From: Stappia sp. WLB 29
GTDB lineage: Bacteria > Pseudomonadota > Alphaproteobacteria > Rhizobiales > Stappiaceae
Length of the DNA stretch: 64,000 nt
Direction: 5' to 3'
Assembly: GCF_023507705.1 (NCBI RefSeq)
Contig: NZ_JALBGD010000005.1
Span: 117,324 to 181,323, forward strand
Shown here: one piece after another, positions 47,219 through 53,937 of the stretch
How positions within the stretch are numbered: the first letter of the stretch is position 1
Layout: each line of letters starts with the position of its first letter
Translations under genes and position numbers: made by a program
Notes under the pieces: model-generated
What the model saw: only the letters and a program-made list of their open reading frames with translations
The model's database searches: none
What the model was told of the DNA's origin: nothing

Positions 47219-47710
47219 TCAGCGGGCCTCGCCGGCGGGGAAGATCATGCAGGTCTCGACGCCATGGGCGATCAGTTTGCCTGTCTTGTCGACAAGCCGA
47301 GCTTCGGATGTCGCCATGCGCCGGCCCCGATGCAGGACGCGCCCCTCGCACGTGAGCACGCCGCTGGTGTCGAAGGCCGGGCGCACGTTGTTCACCTTGA
47401 ACTCGACGGTCGTGTAGCCTTCGCCGATACCAAGGGTCGCGTGAACTGCGCAGCCGAGAGCCGAGTCGAGGATGGCTGCGATCCAACCGCCATGGACGGT
47501 GCCGAGCGGATTGTAGTGATCGAAGGAGGGCTCGCCCTCGAAGCGGGCGAACCCGTCAACTTTGGCTTCGGTCAGGATGAAATTCAGGGTTCGGCAGATC
47601 GGCGGGGCCGGAAAGCGGCCGGCGATCATCGCCTCCAACTGGCCGATGCCCGCCAACTTTACGGCTTCGGCAGGGTCGGCAAGGCCGAAGGTTCGCGTTC
47701 CGATGTTCAT
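47219..47710 (-). CDS. PaaI-type hotdog thioesterase
   Basis: 163 residues. The hotdog motif NPLGTVHGGWIAAILDSALGC and the following TTVEFKVNNVRP strand mark the PaaI/4HBT family of acyl-CoA thioesterases. Divergent from the marR gene, and thus a likely target of that repressor. Confidence 0.87.
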   Translation of the reverse strand: MNIGTRTFGLADPAEAVKLAGIGQLEAMIAGRFPAPPICRTLNFILTEAKVDGFARFEGEPSFDHYNPLGTVHGGWIAAILDSALGCAVHATLGIGEGYTTVEFKVNNVRPAFDTSGVLTCEGRVLHRGRRMATSEARLVDKTGKLIAHGVETCMIFPAGEAR

Positions 47711-47733
47711 CTGCCAGCCTCTTTTTGCTAAAC

Positions 47734-47745
47734 GTGCATATGCAC
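47734..47745. promoter_or_regulatory. Palindrome GTGCATATGCAC upstream of thioesterase gene
   Basis: A perfect 12-bp inverted repeat 24 nt upstream of the thioesterase start, in the gap shared with marR. Candidate MarR-family operator. Confidence 0.55.
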
Positions 47746-47832
47746 ATAATCACGAGCCGGGAACAGGTGCAAGAGCTGCAAGACCGACATATAAGGCTTG
47801 AGACGTGTGCAGGAGAGGGAGAATTGCGTGCC

Positions 47833-47844
47833 TATGCACGCATA
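47833..47844. promoter_or_regulatory. Inverted repeat TATGC-AC-GCATA upstream of marR
   Basis: 5-bp arms separated by 2 nt, about 24 nt upstream of the probable marR start, sharing the (T)ATGCA core with the palindrome at 47734. Candidate second operator for autoregulation. Confidence 0.45.
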
Positions 47845-47867
47845 TGGGCGATGTGGTACCGTGGCGC

Positions 47868-48314
47868 ATGGCGTCCAACCTTCTCTGCTCCTGTCATCGC
47901 ATCCACCGGGCCGGCCGTGTCGTCACACGGCTCTATGAGCGGGCTATCGCCGACAGCGGCAGCGGCCTGACACCGCAGCAATTTGCGGTACTCGCGGCGC
48001 TTGCGGAAGCCGAGGCGATGACCGCGTCCGAGCTGACCGAGGTCGTGGGGGCGGACCGCAGCACCCTGACCCGTGCATTGGAGCGGCTGGATGCGTCGGG
48101 CCTGGTGGCTGGCGCGCCCGGAACCGACCGCCGCGAACGACGGTTCTCGGTCACAGCGGCCGGAAGGGCGGAGTTCGAGGTGGCGGTTGCCGGCTGGCGC
48201 CGGGCGGAAGGGGCGATGCGCCGGGCCATGGGACCGGACAAGGTGGCCCAACTCTGGGACCTGCTCGAAGAGGCCGAGGCGGCGACCAGCACCTATGTCC
48301 GGAAAGCGGTATAG
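47868..48314 (+). CDS. MarR family transcriptional regulator
   Basis: 148 residues. The winged helix-turn-helix is seen as LTPQQFAVLAALAEAEAMTASELTEVVGADRSTLTRALERLDASGLVAGAPGTDRRERRFSVTAAG. The start is uncertain: ATG 47868 is used, ATG 47844 is in frame, and neither has a good ribosome site. The N-terminal CSCHRIHRAGRVVTRLYE has two cysteines that could be redox sensors. Divergent from the thioesterase; convergent with nadQ across two foldback elements. Confidence 0.85.
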   Translation: MASNLLCSCHRIHRAGRVVTRLYERAIADSGSGLTPQQFAVLAALAEAEAMTASELTEVVGADRSTLTRALERLDASGLVAGAPGTDRRERRFSVTAAGRAEFEVAVAGWRRAEGAMRRAMGPDKVAQLWDLLEEAEAATSTYVRKAV

Positions 48315-48316
48315 GC

Positions 48317-48393
48317 CTAGTGTGGTGAATTTGAAATACGCCTCATTTTGCGGCAATCGTCTGAGCGTATTTCTAATTCGAAAACCACACTAG
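48317..48393. repeat. Foldback element A, CTAG-ended
   Basis: A 77-nt imperfect palindrome. Outer arms CTAGTGTGGT (48317-48326) and ACCACACTAG (48384-48393); inner arms GAATT/AATTC; then GAAATACGC (48333-48341) with GCGTATTTC (48365-48373) and a TCA/TGA inner pair. The loop is about 16 nt. It begins 3 nt after the marR stop. It may act as a terminator, but its length and CTAG ends are more like a small mobile palindromic element. Confidence 0.75.
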
Positions 48394-48405
48394 AAACATA
48401 AACTT

Positions 48406-48483
48406 GCTAGTCACCCTTTTGAATCTGAAGTTCGTACAGAGCTTGCTGCCAAATGTGACGAACCTCAGATTCGGGTGACTAGC
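48406..48483. repeat. Foldback element B, CTAG-ended
   Basis: A 78-nt imperfect palindrome. GCTAGTCACCC (48406-48416) pairs with GGGTGACTAGC (48473-48483); GAATCTGA (48421-48428) with TCAGATTC (48465-48472); GTTCGT (48430-48435) with ACGAAC (48458-48463). The loop is 22 nt and the left arm has an extra TTTT. The right end includes the nadQ stop codon. Each arm carries one GANTC site. It lies 12 nt from element A, with the same size and CTAG ends but different arm sequence. Confidence 0.75.
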
Positions 48484-49444
48484 GCCCGCCGACCCGAAGC
48501 CCGAGGGCCGGGCGTTCCTTCAGCACCTCGTGGCGGAAGCGGAAGAGCGCCGCCGGGCGTCCGCCGGTCTGGGTGGAGGTCTCGCCGGTCGGCTCGACGA
48601 GGTCACCCTTTTCCACCAGACGGCGAAAGTTCTGCTTGTGGATGTGACGGCCGGAGATCGCCTCGACACAGCGCTGAAGGTCGGTCAGCGTGAAGGCATG
48701 CGGCATCAGCTCGAAGATCAGCGGCCGGTATTTCAGCTTTGTGCGCAGCCTCGAGATGGCGGTCGCCAGGATCCTGCGATGGTCGTGCAGCATCGGCGTG
48801 CCGAGCGGTGGCAGGTCGTCTCGCTCCTGGGCCGCCGGCCGCCCGTCGCGCTGGGCCTCCGCCAGCAGTCCTGCCTCGTAGAGCATTTCGTAGCGGTCGA
48901 GGACGCGCTCCTCGTTCCACATGCCGTCGGTGATGGCGAACGCCTGATGGACGCGGTCCTCGCGCGTGTTGCCGCGCGGTGGGCTGTGCTCGGGCACGGG
49001 CGCATCGACCCAGCGCTGGAGCGCGGGAAGGATTTCGCGCTCCACCATCGGCGGCATGCCGTCGCGCCAGTCTTCCCAGGGAAAGAACGAGTACCAGGAG
49101 CGCCACTGCGCGTTCTGCTGGGTCAGCGTCTCGTCCGACTTCGGCGTCTGGCGGGCGAGCGCAAGGTATCCGACCGACACCACATGCGGTCCGGCATCGG
49201 AATGGATGTGATGGCGCCCGCGGTCGCCGAACGTGTAGAGCTGCTCGACATAGCCGAGCTTCAGGGCGGTCTGTTCTTCCACCCATTCGCGCAGGCCGAT
49301 CTCGAACGTCCGGTGGCGGGTCGGATCGAACGGGCCGAAGGGCAGCGAGGGAACGCTGGTGTCGGGAGGGGCCGCGATGGTGAGAACCTGCGGCTGCGGT
49401 GCGGCGACGGAAACGATGACGGCGTTGAGACCGATCTCGATCAT
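48479..49444 (-). CDS. nadQ: NUDIX/winged-helix NAD biosynthesis regulator (NadQ-like)
   Basis: 321 residues. The N-terminal ~150 residues form a NUDIX-like domain without a full catalytic box (FEIGLREWVEEQTALKLGYVEQLYTFGDRGR), as in NrtR/NadQ regulators that sense nucleotides without hydrolysis. The C-terminal ~90 residues are a winged helix (FELMPHAFTLTDLQRCVEAISGRHIHKQNFRRLVEKGDLVEPTGE). This layout matches the alphaproteobacterial NadQ regulator of NAD synthesis. Its start overlaps the phosphatase stop (ATGA). Two matching operators precede nadA. The last codon and stop lie inside foldback element B. Confidence 0.82.
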   Translation of the reverse strand: MIEIGLNAVIVSVAAPQPQVLTIAAPPDTSVPSLPFGPFDPTRHRTFEIGLREWVEEQTALKLGYVEQLYTFGDRGRHHIHSDAGPHVVSVGYLALARQTPKSDETLTQQNAQWRSWYSFFPWEDWRDGMPPMVEREILPALQRWVDAPVPEHSPPRGNTREDRVHQAFAITDGMWNEERVLDRYEMLYEAGLLAEAQRDGRPAAQERDDLPPLGTPMLHDHRRILATAISRLRTKLKYRPLIFELMPHAFTLTDLQRCVEAISGRHIHKQNFRRLVEKGDLVEPTGETSTQTGGRPAALFRFRHEVLKERPALGLRVGGR

Positions 49445-49980
49445 GCGCGCTCCGGACCTGCTCGCGGGTCGCGCGGTGCGACCGACAGGGTGAAGGGCGT
49501 TCCCTCGAAGGCATCCGCGCCGCGGCCGATGGAGCGGACCGCATCGACCATCCGCCCGTTGCGCTCCAGCAGCGTATCGGCAAGCGCCACCAGCCGGGCA
49601 TTGGGCGTTGCCGACGGCGAAGCCCGGCGCAATGCGCCGGCGAGGGTCATCTCGTTCGCCTTGGGAGCCAGCGCACAGGTCGCGATGAAGGCCGCGGCTG
49701 TGGAGCGGCTGATTCCTGCGAAGCAATGGATCACCAGCGGCGTTGCGCGGTCCCAGTCGCCGACGAAGTCGAGCAACTCGCGCACATGCGCTTCGGCGGG
49801 AGGCGTCAGCCCTTCGGCCGGCGCGGTGATGTCGTTGAAGGCGAGGAAAAGGTGGTCGCCGGCAGCGATGCTCGTCGGTCGGTCGACCCGCGTGCCGGCG
49901 TTGATCAAGGTGATCATCCTGCGCGCGCCGGTCCGCTCCACTGTCTCGTGCAAACGGGCGAGCGAACAGACGGTGATCAT
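49441..49980 (-). CDS. Tyrosine/dual-specificity-like protein phosphatase
   Basis: 179 residues. The CX5R P-loop is VIHCFAGISRSTAA (C86, R92). A possible general-acid Asp is in LAFNDITAP (D50). AGGGGA 5 nt before ATG 49980. Translationally coupled to nadQ. Whether it acts on proteins or a small phosphorylated metabolite is unknown; the nadQ link favours a role in nucleotide or phospho-metabolite handling, which is inference. Confidence 0.83.
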   Translation of the reverse strand: MITVCSLARLHETVERTGARRMITLINAGTRVDRPTSIAAGDHLFLAFNDITAPAEGLTPPAEAHVRELLDFVGDWDRATPLVIHCFAGISRSTAAAFIATCALAPKANEMTLAGALRRASPSATPNARLVALADTLLERNGRMVDAVRSIGRGADAFEGTPFTLSVAPRDPRAGPERA

Positions 49981-50046
49981 GGCGTCCCCTGTGTTGTCAT
50001 GACGTGCGGCCGACGCCGCATCGGGTGCCACGGCGTCCACCTGAAT

Positions 50047-50075
50047 TATTTAGGGCCTGTGCCCGCGCCTGTCAC
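50047..50075 (-). promoter_or_regulatory. Possible promoter of phosphatase-nadQ
   Basis: On the minus strand, GTGACA (50070-50075), a 17-nt spacer and TAAATA (50047-50052), about 67 nt before the phosphatase start. The -35 overlaps the end of the HD hydrolase gene. Confidence 0.45.
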
Positions 50076-50716
50076 CGGCTTGACGCGGCGCGCATCCGGT
50101 CGAGTTCGGAAAACCGGTCGAGAAACAGTTGCTGAGCCGTTGCCACCGGCAGGGCTTCCAGCCCGAGGCGTGGGGGCTGGCCGCGCCGCTTCGGGAAACC
50201 GGTCGGCTCGCCGAACAGGCGGCATGCTTCCTCGTCGCTGAAGCCGGCGAGTTCCACCGCCTCGAAATAGGCGGCGACATGATCCGCCTTCTTGGTCAGC
50301 CTGCGCAGGATGGCCGGCGTGGTTGCCGGTAGGGCGAAGCGCATGTGAATTGCCGCCTGCAACCGCGCCTCGATCTCCTTGTAGCTACCGCCCATTACCG
50401 CCTTGAACGGCGAGATCATGTCGCCGATGACGTATTCGGGAGCATCGTGCAGCAGGATCGTCAGGCAGCTGTCGGGCGACAGGCCCGGCTCCATCTGCAG
50501 CGCAAGCCGTTCCACCAGCAGCGAATGCTCGGCGACGGAAAAGGCGTTGTCGCCGATGGTCTGGCCGTTCCAGCGCGCCACGCGCGCAAGACCGTGGGCG
50601 ATGTCCTCGATCTCGACGTCGAGCGGGGAGGGGTCGAGCAGGTCGAGCCTGCGGCCGGACAGCATGCGCTGCCAAGCCCGCATCGGCTCCGCCTTCTTTC
50701 CGGCCGCGCGGCTCAC
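50072..50716 (-). CDS. HD-domain hydrolase (YfbR-like)
   Basis: 214 residues. Metal-binding residues are seen in FSVAEHSLLVERL, the HD pair in ILLHDAPEYVIGDMISPFK, and a late Asp in TKKADHVAAYFEA. The layout resembles YfbR 5'-deoxynucleotidases, but the substrate is not proven. The start is GTG 50716 (ATG 50683 possible), 13 nt after the ygfZ stop, so probably co-transcribed with it. Confidence 0.83.
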   Translation of the reverse strand: MSRAAGKKAEPMRAWQRMLSGRRLDLLDPSPLDVEIEDIAHGLARVARWNGQTIGDNAFSVAEHSLLVERLALQMEPGLSPDSCLTILLHDAPEYVIGDMISPFKAVMGGSYKEIEARLQAAIHMRFALPATTPAILRRLTKKADHVAAYFEAVELAGFSDEEACRLFGEPTGFPKRRGQPPRLGLEALPVATAQQLFLDRFSELDRMRAASSR

Positions 50717-50729
50717 GGACGCGCCGCCG

Positions 50730-51650
50730 TCATTCGGCCGTTTCCGGATTGGCGGCGGTCTCCGGCCAGGTGAAGCGGGCGAAGTCCGGCAAGGCCGGCT
50801 CCAGCTGCACTCCGCCGGCGGTCACCGGCTCGCCGCGGACCCGGGCCTGGGCGATCCTGTCGAGCCGGACGAGCGCAAGGCCCGCAGTGCCGTCGACGGT
50901 GCCGAGCGTTCCGGCAGTTTTTTCGCCTGCAAGGATCTCCGTTCCCGGGGCTGGAAGGTTGCCCATGCCGGTCACCTTGATGATGCGGCGGCGCGCGGTG
51001 CCGCGATGGCGCATCCGGCTCACCACCTCCTGGCCGATGAAGCAACCCTTGTCGAAGGCAACGCCGTTGAGGTCGTCCATGTCCGCATCGTGCGGGAACG
51101 CATCACCGAGCGCGAAGTCGAAAGGCGCTTCCGGTACGCCGGCTGCGACGCGGCGCGCATGGTACTGCGGTTCGGTCCCGCCGGCAGCCAGGGCGTCGAT
51201 GACGGCGGGCGGGCCGATCACGCGCCAGCCGAATCCGGCAAGGCGCGGGTCGGCGACGACGAGGCAGCCCTCCGCCTTCGGTTTCGGCCCGAAGGCTGCC
51301 GCGACCTTGTGCGTCTCGCTGACATCGGCGATTTCGACCTTGGAGCGCAGCTTGTAGAAGCCGAGCCGGCGGGCGAAGTCGCTCGCCGTCTCCTGCGCCG
51401 TGTCGAGCAGGTAGCCTGCCTCGTCCGCCAGCACCAGAAAGTCGAACAGGATCTTGCCCTGTGGTGTCAGCAGGGCCCCGTAACCGGCCCCTTCCGCGTC
51501 GACATCGTCCATGTCGCAGGTCAGAAGGTTTTGCAGGAAGCTATGCGCATCCGCCCCGGCGACGCGAAGAACCGCGCGCGAGGGGAGGGAGACGAGGGCA
51601 CTGTCGCCCTCATCCGTCGGCGCCGGCTGGTTGGGTGTGTCTTCACTCAT
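50730..51650 (-). CDS. ygfZ: YgfZ/GcvT-domain folate-binding protein
   Basis: 306 residues. The signature K-G-C-[FY]-x-G-Q-E is present as AFDKGCFIGQEVVSRM. YgfZ/IBA57 proteins bind tetrahydrofolate and help assemble or repair [4Fe-4S] clusters; clients in this window could include NadA, MutY and ETF-QO. GAGGAG 10 nt before ATG 51650. Confidence 0.92.
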   Translation of the reverse strand: MSEDTPNQPAPTDEGDSALVSLPSRAVLRVAGADAHSFLQNLLTCDMDDVDAEGAGYGALLTPQGKILFDFLVLADEAGYLLDTAQETASDFARRLGFYKLRSKVEIADVSETHKVAAAFGPKPKAEGCLVVADPRLAGFGWRVIGPPAVIDALAAGGTEPQYHARRVAAGVPEAPFDFALGDAFPHDADMDDLNGVAFDKGCFIGQEVVSRMRHRGTARRRIIKVTGMGNLPAPGTEILAGEKTAGTLGTVDGTAGLALVRLDRIAQARVRGEPVTAGGVQLEPALPDFARFTWPETAANPETAE

Positions 51651-51949
51651 CGCGTCGCCGCTCCTCGGTGTTTCTCGCGGTGAATGCCGATGGTGCAAGC
51701 CGACTCAGGCCGGCTGCAATCCGTTTCTCGCGACATAGGCCGGAACGCGGCGCCCAACAAGGGGAGCGGGCTCGCCAGTGGGGTTACGGGAAAGCTGCGC
51801 AAAAGCGCGAGACGCCGGGTGTCCTGCCGAAAATTCGACACGGTTTGTTACCCTCTTCGCATTACGATCCGTTTCGGGTCCGTTGTCACCCATTTCCCGC
51901 TCTCGGGCCCTGTTGCCGGCATTTCCGGCAGTTTCTGGGGTTTGCTGCC

Positions 51950-52774
51950 ATGTGCCGCCTGGCTGCCTATATCGGTACCGAAATTCCGCTGGAAAACATC
52001 ATCGCCCGGCCGCGCCACTCGCTGCTGGTGCAGAGCCAGGACGCCCAGGAGGCGAAGCTGCGCGTCAACGGCGACGGCTTCGGCATCGCCTGGTACGGCC
52101 ATCTGCCCGAGCCCGGCCTGTTCAAGGACGTGCTGCCGGCCTGGGCCGACACCAACCTGCCGAGCATTTGCCGGCTGGTGCGCTCTCGCCTCTTCCTGGC
52201 GCATGTCCGAGCCGCCACCACCGGCGCCTCGTCGCGCGAGAACTGCCACCCGTTCACCCATGGCCGCTGGGCGTTCATGCATAACGGCGGCATCGGCAAT
52301 TTCGGGCATCTGCGGCGGGACATGGAGGCGCTGATCGGCGACGACTATTACGCGCTGCGCCGCGGCACGACCGATTCCGAACTGTTCTTCCTGATGATGC
52401 TGTCCAATGGGCTGGACCATGATGCGCCCGCCGCGCTGCAGAAGACGCTGGTCCAATTGCTCGGCATTGCCGAGCGGCGCGGGACGGCCGGCCAGCCGAT
52501 CCGCCTGACTTGCGCATTCAGTGACGGTGCGCGGATCTTCGCGTTCCGCTTTGCCGACGACCGTCAGGCGCCTACGCTCTATCTATCCGATTGCCTCGAC
52601 CATGGCGGGCGCGCCTTCGCGTCCGAGCCGCTGGAGGGACCTTGCGCGCGCTGGCGCACCGTCGAGCAGGATCTGCTCTACGAGTTGGCGCCGGACAGGC
52701 TCGACGTGCACGCCATCGCAGCCGCTCCCACGTCGATGGCGGTCGTGGCTCCGCTGCGGTCGCTATCCTCGTAA
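51950..52774 (+). CDS. Class II glutamine amidotransferase (YafJ type)
   Basis: 274 residues. The start is ATG 51950 because the N-terminal nucleophile must be Cys2 (MCRLAAYIGTEIPL); the longer open frame upstream is not coding. NGDGFGIAWYG, LFLAHVRAATTG and NCHPFTHGRWAFMHNGGIGNF form the glutaminase site. No synthase domain is attached. Partners are unknown; egt genes are not adjacent. Confidence 0.88.
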   Translation: MCRLAAYIGTEIPLENIIARPRHSLLVQSQDAQEAKLRVNGDGFGIAWYGHLPEPGLFKDVLPAWADTNLPSICRLVRSRLFLAHVRAATTGASSRENCHPFTHGRWAFMHNGGIGNFGHLRRDMEALIGDDYYALRRGTTDSELFFLMMLSNGLDHDAPAALQKTLVQLLGIAERRGTAGQPIRLTCAFSDGARIFAFRFADDRQAPTLYLSDCLDHGGRAFASEPLEGPCARWRTVEQDLLYELAPDRLDVHAIAAAPTSMAVVAPLRSLSS

Positions 52775-52804
52775 AAACGCTCCGCACCTTTCGGGCGGGG
52801 CGTT
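52772..52804 (-). terminator. Terminator of the 252-residue orphan gene
   Basis: A 10-bp stem (one G-T pair), AACGCTCCGC (52776-52785) with GCGGGGCGTT (52795-52804). On the minus strand it is followed by TTTTTAC. It overlaps the last codons of the convergent amidotransferase gene. Confidence 0.75.
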
Positions 52805-52837
52805 CGGGTCGCGACGGGCCTGGCGGGAAAGTCGAGA

Positions 52838-53596
52838 TCAGGCGGGGCTTGGCAGCGGGCCGCGGCCCTTGCCGAAGGCTGCGGTGATCGAGGCGATGCG
52901 GGCGCTCGCCGGGATCGGGCGAATGGTGAAAAGGCGCGGGATGCGGTTGTGGCCGGCATCGCTCGCCAGAGCCATCAGCGATTCGACCTGCTCGCCGACC
53001 CGGCGATGCGTCTCCGTCTCGATGCGGATGCGCCGCCAGACGTGCCGCTGGACGACGAGGTCCAGACACGCCTTAATGTCGCCGATCAGGAATTCGAGAT
53101 CGAGCGTCGGCAGGCCCAGATAGGCGCGCAATTCGTCGAACACGGTCTTCAGCACGGCCGCATAGGCGAATTCCTCGGAGGCGGGGCGCAACTCGTTGAT
53201 GTCGAGGCACTGGATCTGTGCCTCTTCGCGGGCGGTTTCGATGAAGGCGGCGATCTGGCCGCTGGTAAGCGTCGCCGTGCCGTCCTCGAGTGCCAACTGC
53301 TTCATCAGCAGCGAGGCTTCGAAAATGTCCAGGATCCGGCGCGACAGCAGCTGTACCAGCTCCCGCAGGGCTCGCTCCTGGGCGGGATTGCACTCGACGA
53401 AATTCATCTCGACGATATCGAAGAGCCCCGCCTCGAAGGTTTCGCTCATGTTACGGAAGCACGCATGGTGGTGGAGCAGCTTGTTGACCGCCGGCAGCGC
53501 ATCCACCTCCACCGGACAGTCCGACATGCAGATATCGTTGATGTCGGTGAAGCGCGGTGCAGTGGTGCGGTTCTGGCTATTCTGGCTCTTGAACAC
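52838..53596 (-). CDS. Unrecognised 252-residue protein, GANTC-rich upstream region
   Basis: The start is GTG 53596 with AAAGGAG 6 nt upstream. Soluble, largely helical, acidic in the middle (VECNPAQERALRELVQLLSRRI, EDGTATLTSGQIAAFIETAREE). The N-terminus has CMSDCP and KLLHHHACF, a Cys/His pattern that might bind metal or haem. No signal peptide and no known domain recognised. It has its own terminator. The upstream region carries three GANTC sites within 23 bp, suggesting cell-cycle control by CcrM methylation (inference). Confidence 0.65.
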   Translation of the reverse strand: MFKSQNSQNRTTAPRFTDINDICMSDCPVEVDALPAVNKLLHHHACFRNMSETFEAGLFDIVEMNFVECNPAQERALRELVQLLSRRILDIFEASLLMKQLALEDGTATLTSGQIAAFIETAREEAQIQCLDINELRPASEEFAYAAVLKTVFDELRAYLGLPTLDLEFLIGDIKACLDLVVQRHVWRRIRIETETHRRVGEQVESLMALASDAGHNRIPRLFTIRPIPASARIASITAAFGKGRGPLPSPA

Positions 53597-53684
53597 GGCA
53601 ATCTCCTTTGCCGTCCCGCGTGGGGCGGCACGATCTCTCGTCTTGTCTTTTGGGTGTCCGGCCGGAGATGGCCGTCTTGGTTAA

Positions 53685-53784
53685 ACGATTCCGAATCGTG
53701 ATCTGAGTCGCAATTAGGAAACGCCGCACAAGGGCAAGGTTATTTCGCTCCTAGGTGGCGATTTCATGTGGACAATCGCGAATC
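53685..53784. promoter_or_regulatory. GANTC cluster in divergent intergenic region
   Basis: GANTC at 53687-53691 (GATTC), 53693-53697 (GAATC), 53705-53709 (GAGTC) and 53780-53784 (GAATC). The first two form a perfect palindrome ACGATT-CCG-AATCGT (53685-53699). TTAA lies next to it at 53681-53684. The cluster is about 90 nt upstream of the orphan gene and about 150-250 nt upstream of the L,D-transpeptidase gene. The rest of the 341-nt gap shows nothing else. Confidence 0.6.
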
Positions 53785-53937
53785 GGGCACACAGGCGCAC
53801 CAAGCGCCGGCATGTGACGACAATCACGGCAAGTTGAGCGGCTTCCAGGGCAAGATCTGCGGCAAATAACGAGGGGTTTACGGCTTTGCGCTAGATTTCG
53901 CTCAAGCCGCATCCGTGAGACTGCGAAGGTTGTTCGA

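Noticed and set aside
51461..51949. N-terminal extension of the glutamine amidotransferase
   Set aside because: The class II enzyme needs Cys at position 2 after Met removal, which fixes ATG 51950.
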